Part shown: positions 15,005-22,075 of the stretch, piece after piece | How the letters are laid out: every line of letters starts with the position of its first letter | Numbering within the stretch: the first letter of the stretch is position 1 | From: Anaerorhabdus sp036636695 | Lineage (GTDB): Bacteria; Bacillota_I; Bacilli_A; Erysipelotrichales; Erysipelotrichaceae | Reading direction: 5' to 3' (one strand) | Assembly (NCBI RefSeq): GCF_036636695.1 | Contig: NZ_JAVWNW010000021.1 | DNA: 25,275 nucleotides | The notes under the pieces: generated by a model | Databases searched by the model: none | The model's input: the letters and a program-made list of their open reading frames with translations, nothing else | Told to the model about the DNA's origin: nothing | Made by a program: the position numbers and the translations under genes

Positions 15005-15033
15005 AGTCTACAAGAGTAGATTTGTTATGTCAA
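15005..15033 (-). promoter_or_regulatory. Promoter of the 31-residue peptide gene
   Basis: A perfect -35 TTGACA (15028-15033) and -10 TAGACT (15005-15010) are separated by 17 bp on the minus strand, about 35 bp before the ATG. It is among the strongest promoter sequences in the window. Confidence 0.78.
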
Positions 15034-15040
15034 TTGAGCT

Positions 15041-15063
15041 ATTAAAAAAGACCCGAAGGTCTT
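15041..15063 (-). terminator. Terminator of the tmk-holB-ricT-rsmI operon
   Basis: AAGACC-TTCG-GGTCTT is a perfect stem with a UUCG tetraloop, followed by TTTTTTAAT on the minus strand. It overlaps the rsmI stop codon. Confidence 0.9.
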
Positions 15064-15913
15064 AATTTTGATGAATATAATTGTATATTTCATTTTTTGA
15101 CATTCCTGTTTTCTTTGCGACTGATTTAATCGCATCTGATTTACTCAATCCACTTGCGATTTCTTGTTCAACAAGGAAAGCAATTTCACCCATATCAATA
15201 GCTGGTTTTAAATCCTTGTTGCAGCCTTCAACGACGACAACAATTTCACCTTTAATTTCTTTGACTTCTTCAATTACTTCACTACAAAGTCCACGAATAA
15301 ACTCTTCATGTTTCTTTGTTAGTTCTCGTGCTACACATATCTTACGATCACCAAAAACTTCCAATACATTTTTTAACATTTTCTCAATACGGTGTGGTGC
15401 TTCATAAAATACAAGTGTTGTTGGTAATTCTTTAATCTTATTCAGTTCCTTAATGCAATCATTTGTACTTGCAGGAAGAAAACCAATATACGTGAATGGC
15501 TGAGTTGGTAAACCAGATGCAACTAACGCATTCAACATCGCATTACAACCAGATAAAGGAACTACATTGTAGCCCATCGCAATTGCTTGACTAACAAGTA
15601 CTTGACCAGGGTCACTAATACATGGATAGCCTGCATCTGAGATTATCGCAATGTTTTTCCCTTGTGACAATAATTGCATAATTCCTTTGGTTGATTCTTG
15701 TTCATTGAAGTTATGGTGTTGAATATAACGTGTATGAATATCAAAATGTTGAAATATTTTTAATGAATTACGAGTATCTTCACACGCAATCACATCTACT
15801 GTTTTCAATATTTCAACAGCCCGTGGTGTCATTTCTTCTAAGTTACCTATTGGTGTAGGCACTAAATAACATGTTGGCTTTTCATTTTCAAAGCTTTTTT
15901 GACGATGTACCAA
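15062..15913 (-). CDS. rsmI: 16S rRNA (cytidine1402-2'-O)-methyltransferase RsmI
   Basis: RsmI adds the 2'-O-methyl group to C1402 of 16S rRNA in the ribosomal P site. The 283-residue protein has the tetrapyrrole-methylase fold and RsmI signatures: LVPTPIGNLEEMTPRAVEIL, DVIACEDTRNS, ISDAGYPCISDPG, PLSGCNAMLNALVASGLP, VFYEAPHRIE and VARELTKKHEEF. The start is probably the TTG at 15913, two bases after the ricT stop, with GGGGG about 12 bases upstream. No better ATG exists before the conserved core. The C-terminal helix-turn-helix-like part (ASGLSKSDAIKSVAKKTGMS) is usual for the family. It is the last gene of the operon. Confidence 0.95.
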   Translation of the reverse strand: MVHRQKSFENEKPTCYLVPTPIGNLEEMTPRAVEILKTVDVIACEDTRNSLKIFQHFDIHTRYIQHHNFNEQESTKGIMQLLSQGKNIAIISDAGYPCISDPGQVLVSQAIAMGYNVVPLSGCNAMLNALVASGLPTQPFTYIGFLPASTNDCIKELNKIKELPTTLVFYEAPHRIEKMLKNVLEVFGDRKICVARELTKKHEEFIRGLCSEVIEEVKEIKGEIVVVVEGCNKDLKPAIDMGEIAFLVEQEIASGLSKSDAIKSVAKKTGMSKNEIYNYIHQN

Positions 15914-15915
15914 GG

Positions 15916-16815
15916 CTATTCAGCCCCCTTCTTCGGTTGATTTTGTTCAACTTTTTTTACTTTTGCTTTTGTGATTAATTCATCTAATGTAATGAATTGA
16001 ACAGATTCTCTATTTTCAAGCTTTGCTTGTTTAGAAATGACATTCATTGAAGTAACACGGTATGTATTCCCTTCATATTCAACTTGAGCATTTAGTTTAG
16101 GTAAACCTTGTCTTAGTTCCTTGTATGCTTCATCTTCAAATTTTAAGCAACACATCAATTTGCCACATTGCCCTGACAATTTTTGTACATTGAGCGCAAG
16201 CAATTGATTTTTTGCCATATTGATTGAAACAACATCAAATTCATCCATGAAACGTGAACAACAAGTTTCCATACCGCATGGTCCAATTCCACCAATAATC
16301 TTAGCTTTATCACGAGAACCAATTTGTCTTAATTCAATTCGACAATGAAGTCCACTTGCTAAACGTTTTAGTAATTCTCTAAAATCTACACGTTCATCGG
16401 CAACATAAACAAATAAAACTTTGCTGCGATCTAATGTATATTCTGCACTAATTAAATTCATATCTAGCTTTAATTCTTCAATTTCTTTTTGGCAGAACTC
16501 ATGTGCCTCTTTTGATAATTGAATGTTTTCTGCATATGTATCACGATCTTCTTTTGTTGCTTTGCGAAGAACTGGTTTTAGTGGTGTGTTAATTTGAACC
16601 GTTTCGATTTCACGAAGTGAGCTAACTACTTCACCCATTTCAGTTCCCCTTGCAGTTTCTACAACAACATAGTCTCCATATTCAATCGTTGTATCATTTG
16701 TTCCAAATGAATAACATTTATTACCATTTCTAAATCGTATTGATACAACATGTTCAAAATGTTGTTCAGTATAAGTTTGTTCAACTTCTTCTGTAATTTT
16801 TACTTCTTCTTCCAT
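15916..16815 (-). CDS. ricT: PSP1-domain protein RicT (YaaT)
   Basis: RicT (YaaT) works with YlbF and YmcA in the Fe-S-containing Y-complex. In B. subtilis that complex directs RNase Y processing of operon mRNAs. The 299-residue protein has the PSP1 core with GGIGPCGMETCCSRF (Cys180, 185, 186) and LSGQCGKLMCCLKFEDEAY (Cys217, 222, 223). These are the clustered cysteines thought to bind the iron-sulfur centre. AAAGGAGG precedes the ATG. The gene sits in its classical place between holB and rsmI. The partner genes are not in this window. A role in sporulation need not apply here. Confidence 0.93.
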   Translation of the reverse strand: MEEEVKITEEVEQTYTEQHFEHVVSIRFRNGNKCYSFGTNDTTIEYGDYVVVETARGTEMGEVVSSLREIETVQINTPLKPVLRKATKEDRDTYAENIQLSKEAHEFCQKEIEELKLDMNLISAEYTLDRSKVLFVYVADERVDFRELLKRLASGLHCRIELRQIGSRDKAKIIGGIGPCGMETCCSRFMDEFDVVSINMAKNQLLALNVQKLSGQCGKLMCCLKFEDEAYKELRQGLPKLNAQVEYEGNTYRVTSMNVISKQAKLENRESVQFITLDELITKAKVKKVEQNQPKKGAE

Positions 16816-17793
16816 CTACAAGACCTCCTTTATTTGGTAAATCATTTGTTCTATTAATAATTGTAAGTTATAAGCTCGATTACATTTATCTTTACTCTCT
16901 AATAATATTAATAATATTCTATCAATTGCATACTTCTTTTCCGCAACACGCTTTACTTCTTTTCCAAACCAACCACTTTGTTCACTTTTTAACGATACAA
17001 CATCGCGGAAGAATAATAAACAAATATCTAGAAACATTTTATAAATCTCTTTGTCTTTATCTTTGTTCCCTAATATTTCAGTTTCAAACCAAACTAAGAA
17101 GCGATCGATATCACGGTCAAACTGTGTGACAAATCTTTCTACTGCAACAAGAGCGGTTTGATATTCTTCCGTCTCTTGTGTTTGTTTCATAAGGTCAATA
17201 TCTTTTACTAGATTGCTTAAGATATAACTATCTAGAATATCCATACCATCTTGAATTGCTTCATCATAATAGTTTTCTGACTTCAATGGCTTGAAGGGAA
17301 TAATTTGACATCTTGAAATAATTGTCGGTAATAATCGGTCGATACTATCAACAATTAATATTGCTTGTGTATCTTGTCCATTTGGCTCTTCCAAAAATTT
17401 TAATAAACTATTCAATGCCTCTGTGGTTGCGTTTTCTGCAGTATCTAATATATAAAATTTCTTTCCGCTTTTTTCTAATGCGGTTTTCGAAAACTGTTCT
17501 TGAAGTTGTAATATACTTTCCTTTTTTATTGAACTCTTCGTCCCATCCAATACAATTAAATCAGCATAATTTTCTTCGTGAATACGGCGACATGTGTCAC
17601 ATTCTTCACATGCAAATCCATCTACTTTGTGTTCACAGACTAAACTTTGGGCAAACCATAATGCAGCTTCTTTTTTAGGTGTTCCCTTAGGTCCGGTAAA
17701 TAAATAAGCATGGGCAAATTTCTTACTCTGAATTGCATTGTTTAATGTTTTATAGACAATGGGTTGAGTTTTTATGATTTTATCCCTGAGCAT
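16816..17793 (-). CDS. holB: DNA polymerase III subunit delta' (HolB)
   Basis: The delta' subunit belongs to the clamp loader that places the sliding clamp on DNA. The 325-residue protein has an AAA+ core with a degenerate Walker A (FTGPKGTPKKEAA, about 32-44), as usual for the non-hydrolysing delta'. Four cysteines of the zinc module lie at 53, 62, 65 and 68 (CEECDTC), and the sensor-1 SRC motif is in IISRCQIIPFKPL. The C-terminal third is poorly conserved, as is typical. Its start overlaps the end of tmk by 14 bp, with GGAG seven bases upstream. It stops one base before the ricT frame begins. Confidence 0.93.
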   Translation of the reverse strand: MLRDKIIKTQPIVYKTLNNAIQSKKFAHAYLFTGPKGTPKKEAALWFAQSLVCEHKVDGFACEECDTCRRIHEENYADLIVLDGTKSSIKKESILQLQEQFSKTALEKSGKKFYILDTAENATTEALNSLLKFLEEPNGQDTQAILIVDSIDRLLPTIISRCQIIPFKPLKSENYYDEAIQDGMDILDSYILSNLVKDIDLMKQTQETEEYQTALVAVERFVTQFDRDIDRFLVWFETEILGNKDKDKEIYKMFLDICLLFFRDVVSLKSEQSGWFGKEVKRVAEKKYAIDRILLILLESKDKCNRAYNLQLLIEQMIYQIKEVL

Positions 17794-18412
17794 GAATTAT
17801 CTCCAAGACGCGTTTTGTAGCCTCATCAATAACTTCATCTACAGTTTTCGATGCATCCACAATAACCATACGATCTTTGAATTTTTCTACTATTTGTTTA
17901 TATCCTTGTTGTACATCAATATGGAATTGAATAGCTTCTTGGTCTAAACGATCTTTGAATTCTCTTGATTCAATTCGTTTTAGTCCTTCTTCGGCAGAGA
18001 TATCTAAATATATTGTTTTTGTTGGCATAAAGCCTTCAATAGCAAAATTATTAATGCTCCAAACTTCATCAATCCCTAGATGTCTTCCACATCCCTGGTA
18101 AGCCAATGAACTATCCACAAAACGATCGCATAGAACTATTTTTCCTTCATCCAATGCTGGCTTTACTTTTTCAACAAGGTGTTGACGACGACTAGCAGCA
18201 TAAAGTAATGCTTCTGTCTTACTATCCATGGTCACATTTTTGGGATCAAGAATAATCTTTCTTATTTCCTCAGCAATTTCAATACCGCCTGGTTCACGAG
18301 TATAGATTACATCCATCCCCATTTCTAAGCATTTATTATAAACACCTTTTGAAACAGTAGTTTTCCCACTACCATCAGGTCCTTCAAATGTAATAAAAAT
18401 TCCTTTTTTCAT
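17780..18412 (-). CDS. tmk: Thymidylate kinase (Tmk)
   Basis: Tmk converts dTMP to dTDP for DNA synthesis. The protein has P-loop FEGPDGSGKTT, then YTREPGG, and DRFVDSSLAYQGCGR with the DR(F/Y/H) nucleotide-binding motif. The lid region is ESREFKDRLDQE. The ATG at 18412 gives 210 residues and has GGTGA nearby. An ATG at 18427 is possible, but it lies only ~3 bases from the start point predicted from the -10 at 18437-18442, so its message would be leaderless. It begins the tmk-holB-ricT-rsmI operon. The B. subtilis versions of this locus carry extra genes (yaaQ, yaaR, yabA) that are absent here. Confidence 0.94.
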   Translation of the reverse strand: MKKGIFITFEGPDGSGKTTVSKGVYNKCLEMGMDVIYTREPGGIEIAEEIRKIILDPKNVTMDSKTEALLYAASRRQHLVEKVKPALDEGKIVLCDRFVDSSLAYQGCGRHLGIDEVWSINNFAIEGFMPTKTIYLDISAEEGLKRIESREFKDRLDQEAIQFHIDVQQGYKQIVEKFKDRMVIVDASKTVDEVIDEATKRVLEIIHAQG

Positions 18413-18436
18413 ACTTATCACCATCATTTCTCACCA

Positions 18437-18465
18437 ATTATAACATGGTTTTAGCATCCTATAAA
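18437..18465 (-). promoter_or_regulatory. tmk operon promoter (extended -10)
   Basis: TGT-TATAAT on the minus strand (TATAAT at 18437-18442) is an extended -10 with only a weak TTTATA at the -35 distance. It predicts transcription from about 18430, just before tmk. Confidence 0.6.
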
Positions 18466-18506
18466 GTTACGAAAATCTAGTGCTACACATTAAATTATTC
18501 CGATGA

Positions 18507-18512
18507 TATAAT
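18507..18512 (+). promoter_or_regulatory. -10 element of the MORN lipoprotein gene
   Basis: TGA-TATAAT forms an extended -10 25 bp before the ATG; the -35 match is weak. It is divergent from the tmk promoter, ~65 bp away. Confidence 0.5.
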
Positions 18513-18536
18513 GAACACCATAAGGGAGAAGAAAAA

Positions 18537-19499
18537 ATGAAAAAAATATTACTTACATGTTTACTTGTTTTATCAATGTTAACTGGATGTTCAGACGAAA
18601 AAGATGTAACTGACAAAGAAATAACAGTTAAAATACAAGACGTTGAATACACTGGTAAATACACAGGCACATTAATCAAAGGCATTCCAAATGGCGAAGC
18701 AACCTTCATCTTCGATGATGGAACTACTAGTATTAAGTATGAAGGAAATTTTGAAAATGGTGAATTAAAAGGATCTGGTAAATTAGAAGCTAATAATTAT
18801 ATTGTTACATTAACAAGCATTGATGAAATAGTTACTCGTGTTGGTGAGTTTAAAGGAGATACTTTAGATGGTATTGCAAGTGGTCATGGTGAGTTCTATA
18901 CAACTGCCGAAGATGGCCATAAATATTCCTATATTGGAGACTTTGCAAACGGTACATTCAATGGTCAAGGAAAAAAAGAATTTGAAGATAAATCATTTTC
19001 AACTGCTATTATAGAAGGTACATGGGTTGATGGTACATTTACACCAACACTTCAAGAATTTATCGTAATGCTTAGCACAAATGATTCAGCACCTTTTCCA
19101 ATACCAGAAAAATCAAATACATTCTTAAGTGAGCACACTGATTTCTTCCCAGCGCAATCATTTGAGCAAATACAAGACTATATAGATTTGACAATCGAGC
19201 CGAAACATTTAGACAAATCTCATTCTTCTTTTGGAGATAAATTGGTGAAGATTGATAATATTCGCATTCATCAAGCACAGTTTTATGAAGATGCTTATTT
19301 GCCTCATACACTATTATTAGGTTCTAACAATTTTGGTAACTTTACTTATTTTATTTACTGCATTGGAAACGTTGATGTCTATGCTCAAGATACAATCACA
19401 CTCTATGCACTTCCACTTGGAAAGGGTTCATATACAAGTACTTTGAATAGTTCTGTTCCTGCATCTATGCTTCTTGCAAGCTATATTGAAGTAAAATAA
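18537..19499 (+). CDS. MORN-repeat lipoprotein
   Basis: The 320-residue product starts with a lipoprotein signal, MKKILLTCLLVLSMLTGCS. The lipobox is LTGC with Cys18, so it should be lipid-anchored on the outer face of the membrane. Residues 35-170 carry MORN-like repeats: YTGKYTGTLIKGIPNGEATF, YEGNFENGELKGSGKL, VGEFKGDTLDGIASGHGEF and YIGDFANGTFNGQGKKEF. The C-terminal half (about 175-320) is a mixed region that I do not recognise. MORN repeats usually mediate binding to membranes or proteins, and no enzymatic motif is seen. AGGGAGA precedes the ATG, and the gene stands alone with its own promoter and strong terminator. Confidence 0.88.
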   Translation: MKKILLTCLLVLSMLTGCSDEKDVTDKEITVKIQDVEYTGKYTGTLIKGIPNGEATFIFDDGTTSIKYEGNFENGELKGSGKLEANNYIVTLTSIDEIVTRVGEFKGDTLDGIASGHGEFYTTAEDGHKYSYIGDFANGTFNGQGKKEFEDKSFSTAIIEGTWVDGTFTPTLQEFIVMLSTNDSAPFPIPEKSNTFLSEHTDFFPAQSFEQIQDYIDLTIEPKHLDKSHSSFGDKLVKIDNIRIHQAQFYEDAYLPHTLLLGSNNFGNFTYFIYCIGNVDVYAQDTITLYALPLGKGSYTSTLNSSVPASMLLASYIEVK

Positions 19500-19511
19500 A
19501 AGAAATTATTT

Positions 19512-19543
19512 AGATGGCTTATCGGTAGATAAGCCATCTTTTT
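19512..19543 (+). terminator. Terminator after the MORN lipoprotein gene
   Basis: A perfect 12-bp stem AGATGGCTTATC-GGTA-GATAAGCCATCT is followed by TTTT. Confidence 0.9.
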
Positions 19544-19546
19544 CTG

Positions 19547-19714
19547 ATGAATTATGCTCGTGTCTTATTAAATTCCGATATAAGCACAACCCTAACTGAA
19601 ATAGTTGTTCAAAATAAAGAAGCTATCAATAATAAATTAAATAATGAGTTAGATATTCTAGTTCTTGTCGCAAAGCAATTAAAAACCAATCTTGCAAAAA
19701 AGATGTGGAAATGA
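19547..19714 (+). pseudogene. Probable fragment of a sensor-protein gene
   Basis: A 55-codon frame begins MNYARVLLNS and contains TLTEIVVQNKEAINNKLNNE followed by LDILVLVAKQLKTN. This resembles the helix that opens the extracellular sensing region of some diguanylate cyclases and histidine kinases. There is no ribosome binding site, no membrane helix and no catalytic domain. The frame is wedged between two terminators and ends inside the queT terminator stem. A decayed gene remnant explains this best. A functional short protein is less likely, and chance cannot be excluded. Confidence 0.3.
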
Positions 19715-19737
19715 GGAAGTCCTCAATTTCTACATCT
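19701..19737. terminator. Terminator after queT (bidirectional shape)
   Basis: AGATGTGGAAAT-GAGG pairs with CCTCAATTTCTACATCT, with one bulge and one G-U, across AAGT. The ends have A-runs and T-runs on both sides. Confidence 0.8.
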
Positions 19738-20251
19738 TTTCGTTAAATAATTTTGTTTTCTTTAAAACATTTATCAATGGAAGTCCTACTACAAAACAAG
19801 CTAATAATTCTCCCAATCCTACCTGAAACGCATTAATCGCAAAACCCATCATGATTGTTGCAGGGAAATATGCAATCGCTAATTCCATACCAATAAATAT
19901 GGCATTGAATATTACTGGCATACTTGCTGCTAAAAGTGGCATACCCTTAAACTCAATCTTTCTTAGCTTATACGTACATACCGCCGCTAGAAATGTTGCA
20001 AGTGTTCCAACAAACACATCTAGGAAACCAAGAATATTCATTCCTGTCATCGCACCAACTAAATTTGTAATGAAACATCCTAATGTAACACCTAATATTG
20101 ATGGCGGATAAATAATTGGCAATAATGTTAATGCTTCAGAAACTCTAATTTGAATCGGACCGTAAGAGATTGGCGCTAGAGCAAGTGATGTAACAGCATA
20201 AATTGCCGCAATCATTGCTACAATGGTAAATTCCTTTAATCTTTTGTTCAT
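19730..20251 (-). CDS. queT: QueT-family queuosine precursor transporter
   Basis: QueT is the membrane-embedded substrate-binding (S) component of an ECF-type transporter for queuosine precursors such as preQ1. The 173-residue protein has about five to six helices and family motifs: ALAPISYGPIQIRVSEALTL, PPSILGVTLGCFITNLVGA and GELLACFVVGLP. The ATG follows AAGGAGG, and that ribosome site lies inside a preQ1 class-I riboswitch. This identifies the substrate strongly. It is the last of three minus-strand genes after the Nudix hydrolase, though it also appears to have its own promoter. The shared energising ECF components are not in the window. Confidence 0.93.
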   Translation of the reverse strand: MNKRLKEFTIVAMIAAIYAVTSLALAPISYGPIQIRVSEALTLLPIIYPPSILGVTLGCFITNLVGAMTGMNILGFLDVFVGTLATFLAAVCTYKLRKIEFKGMPLLAASMPVIFNAIFIGMELAIAYFPATIMMGFAINAFQVGLGELLACFVVGLPLINVLKKTKLFNEKM

Positions 20252-20261
20252 GAAAAAACCT

Positions 20262-20297
20262 CCTTGTTTTATTTTATGTCAGGGAATCGCGACTGAC
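20262..20297 (-). ncRNA. preQ1 class-I riboswitch controlling queT
   Basis: On the minus strand the P1 stem GTCAG/CTGAC encloses the 10-nt loop TCGCGATTCC. An A-rich linker then leads to AAAACAAGG. This closely follows the H-type pseudoknot of the Thermoanaerobacter tengcongensis preQ1-I aptamer (loop UCGC..., tail AAAACAAGG). The 3' AAGG that forms the pseudoknot is part of the queT ribosome binding site AAGGAGG. Bound preQ1 should therefore hide it and stop translation. An extended -10 (TGATACACT, hexamer at 20304-20309) just upstream suits a start at about the first aptamer base. Confidence 0.87.
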
Positions 20298-20309
20298 TGT
20301 ATTAGTGTA

Positions 20310-20858
20310 TCATTTTTTCTTTTCTCTTGCCATGATTTCTTTAATCATAAATGTCATTGCTATTGTTTTACCATCTTCGATTTCTTTATTCATTATCATC
20401 GCTACTAGTTCATCAATTGTTTTCATTGATACATTTATAAACTCATCTTGGTCTAAATTCTGTCCCTTATATTCATCAACATGTGCATAATACATTTCAA
20501 TTTTCTCTTCCAAATAAGCCCCTGTGGGAATCATTCTCCCTAAGTAGACATATTCTTTAGCACTATACCCTGTTTCCTCCACAATCTCTCGCTTAGCGGC
20601 CTCAAAAGCATCCTCACCATATTCAAGTTTACCTGCTGGAAATTCAAGAAGTACTTTTTGTTGGGCATACCGATATTGTGACACCATAAAAAACTGTCCT
20701 TGTTCATTACACATCGCAACTGAAACTCCACCTGGATGTTCTACTACTTCACGTATCGCAAGTTCTTGATTAGGAAGTTCTACTTCATCATGACGAACAG
20801 ATATGAGTTTTCCTTCAAATACAATTTTTCTGTTTAATGTCTTTTCATTTAATTTCAT
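20310..20858 (-). CDS. Nudix hydrolase, ADP-ribose pyrophosphatase-like
   Basis: This Nudix enzyme probably cleaves ADP-ribose to AMP and ribose 5-phosphate. The 182-residue protein has a complete Nudix box: Gly76, Glu82 and REIVEETGY at 90-98 (G-x5-E-x7-REUxEExGU). The preceding LLEFPAGKLE is typical of the ADP-ribose group. The Pro about 15 residues after the box (RMIPTGAYLEEKIEMYYA) also fits that group. The start ATG overlaps the stop of the 94-residue gene (ATGA), with GAGGT six bases upstream. The stop lies next to the queT promoter. Substrate within the family cannot be settled by eye. Confidence 0.92.
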   Translation of the reverse strand: MKLNEKTLNRKIVFEGKLISVRHDEVELPNQELAIREVVEHPGGVSVAMCNEQGQFFMVSQYRYAQQKVLLEFPAGKLEYGEDAFEAAKREIVEETGYSAKEYVYLGRMIPTGAYLEEKIEMYYAHVDEYKGQNLDQDEFINVSMKTIDELVAMIMNKEIEDGKTIAMTFMIKEIMAREKKK

Positions 20859-21139
20859 TCTTCAACCTCTATTCCATGATATTTAAGGGCAAGTAAGATT
20901 CCCTTGTTTGTCAGTTTTTTTCCCATTAATTCTTTAACTCGCCAATGTACTTTATTGGAGTCAGGATTTTTTAAGTTATCAATTTTTTCTTGTAATTCTT
21001 TTTGTTCTTGAAGAATAATTTCTACCATATTTTCATACTTAGCAAGTTGATTAATCGCTTCACCAGAAAATTGATTATCTTCACTTTTTAAATTTTCAAC
21101 TATATACCCAGTGTTTGTTTTAATCGTATGTCTTTTCAT
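20855..21139 (-). CDS. Unknown 94-residue protein, coupled to Nudix hydrolase
   Basis: This is a small soluble protein with a coiled-coil-like middle (YENMVEIILQEQKELQEKID, about residues 35-54). A C-terminal winged-helix-like end contains WRVKELMGKKLTNKGILLAL. GGAG precedes the ATG by eight bases. It overlaps the Nudix gene by 4 bp, so the two are translated together. I do not recognise the family. The helical, charged make-up and the conserved-looking end suggest protein or nucleic-acid contact, but no function can be given. Confidence 0.75.
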   Translation of the reverse strand: MKRHTIKTNTGYIVENLKSEDNQFSGEAINQLAKYENMVEIILQEQKELQEKIDNLKNPDSNKVHWRVKELMGKKLTNKGILLALKYHGIEVEE

Positions 21140-21200
21140 TAATTATTCTCCATTTCTTGCTTTAACTATACACCTTTTTTATCTTCACTTCTTCTCTTAT

Positions 21201-21230
21201 TTGACTATACATATTGAAATTACTTATAAT
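21201..21230 (+). promoter_or_regulatory. Promoter of the DUF1836 gene
   Basis: TTGACT (21201-21206) and TATAAT (21225-21230) are separated by 18 bp. The start point would lie near 21237, which rules out any in-frame start before 21256. Confidence 0.75.
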
Positions 21231-21255
21231 GATAACAAAGAAAGGAAGACCCGCT

Positions 21256-21777
21256 ATGTATTTATCTGAACAAGATATTAAATCTTTACATCTTCCACGT
21301 TGGAATGAGTTACCAAGTCTGAATTTATATATGGATCAAGTTGTTGATTATCTTGAACAAACATTAGATTTCCTAATGATTTCAGGACAAGACAGTTTCA
21401 TTACAAAAACAATGATTAATAATTATGTAAATCAAGAAATTGTTGAAGCACCTAAAAACAAAAGATATTCAAACAAACATTTAGCTTACCTCATTGTGGT
21501 ATGTATCATGAAGCAGGTATTCAGTTTACAAGAGATTTCATCACTTTTTCGCTATCAAGTTTCTTTGTATCCTGATGAACAAGCCTATAATTATTTCATT
21601 AATGAATTTGAGCTTTGCTTAAAAAGTTTGTGTTTGAGACAACCCTTCAAACACACACCAAGTCTAGATGAAGGCAAGGAAGCTGTCCACATTATCCGTA
21701 ACTTAGTTCTTAGTGTAAGTACTAAACTATGTGTACAAAATGATTTACAAAAAACTGAACATATAACACAACAATAG
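21256..21777 (+). CDS. DUF1836 protein
   Basis: The 173-residue protein matches the DUF1836 family, found mainly in Bacillota and of unknown function. It begins MYLSEQDIKSLHLPRWNELP and contains the helix-turn-helix-like ITKTMINNYVNQEIVEAPKN followed by KRYSNKHLAYLIVVCIMKQV. This arrangement resembles MerR-type DNA-binding domains, so a regulatory role is plausible. The ATG at 21256 has AAAGGA about nine bases upstream and is the first start downstream of the promoter. The gene is single, diverging from the 94-residue-Nudix-queT run. Confidence 0.82.
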   Translation: MYLSEQDIKSLHLPRWNELPSLNLYMDQVVDYLEQTLDFLMISGQDSFITKTMINNYVNQEIVEAPKNKRYSNKHLAYLIVVCIMKQVFSLQEISSLFRYQVSLYPDEQAYNYFINEFELCLKSLCLRQPFKHTPSLDEGKEAVHIIRNLVLSVSTKLCVQNDLQKTEHITQQ

Positions 21778-21778
21778 A

Positions 21779-21830
21779 AAAAATAGGTAATCCTTATACT
21801 AATTAGTAAAGTGACTACCTATTTTTATTT
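21779..21830 (+). terminator. Terminator after the DUF1836 gene
   Basis: AAAAATAGGTA pairs with TACCTATTTTT across a 26-nt loop that contains a smaller TTACT/AGTAA stem, followed by ATTT. It has the form of a terminator for both converging units. Confidence 0.65.
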
Positions 21831-21841
21831 GCTTTTACCGA

Positions 21842-22060
21842 TTAATATTTATTTAGAATTAATCGTAATTCTGGATCAATATGTTTTACTTCTGCAATGT
21901 AACTACCATTTCTTAATTCAATTGTACTTCCTTTAAATCCTATTGCTTCCAACTCTTTTAAAATTGTAGGTACTCCAAATCGCTTAACTAATTTTTTTTC
22001 AAGCAAACAATTGTTGTATCTTTCTAAATTATAAAGCACCCAGTCTGGTATATTTCTCAT
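21842..22060 (-). CDS. Unknown 72-residue protein
   Basis: This small soluble protein begins MRNIPDWVLYNLERYNNCLL, is basic in the middle (EKKLVKRFGVP) and ends with GSYIAEVKHIDPELRLILNK. It has no signal peptide or membrane helix, and I do not recognise the family. GGAAGTGAT precedes the ATG. It follows the hydrolase-like gene by 15 bp as the last gene of a three-gene operon. Confidence 0.7.
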   Translation of the reverse strand: MRNIPDWVLYNLERYNNCLLEKKLVKRFGVPTILKELEAIGFKGSTIELRNGSYIAEVKHIDPELRLILNKY

Positions 22061-22075
22061 TTCATCACTTCCTTA

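Noticed and set aside
15081..15407. 108-codon plus-strand frame inside rsmI
   Set aside because: Antisense to the conserved RsmI reading frame; Ser/Thr/Ile-rich shadow translation.
18467..18709. 80-codon frame on the minus strand over the tmk/lipoprotein divergence
   Set aside because: It covers both promoters and the lipoprotein signal sequence, lacks a ribosome site and has no family features.
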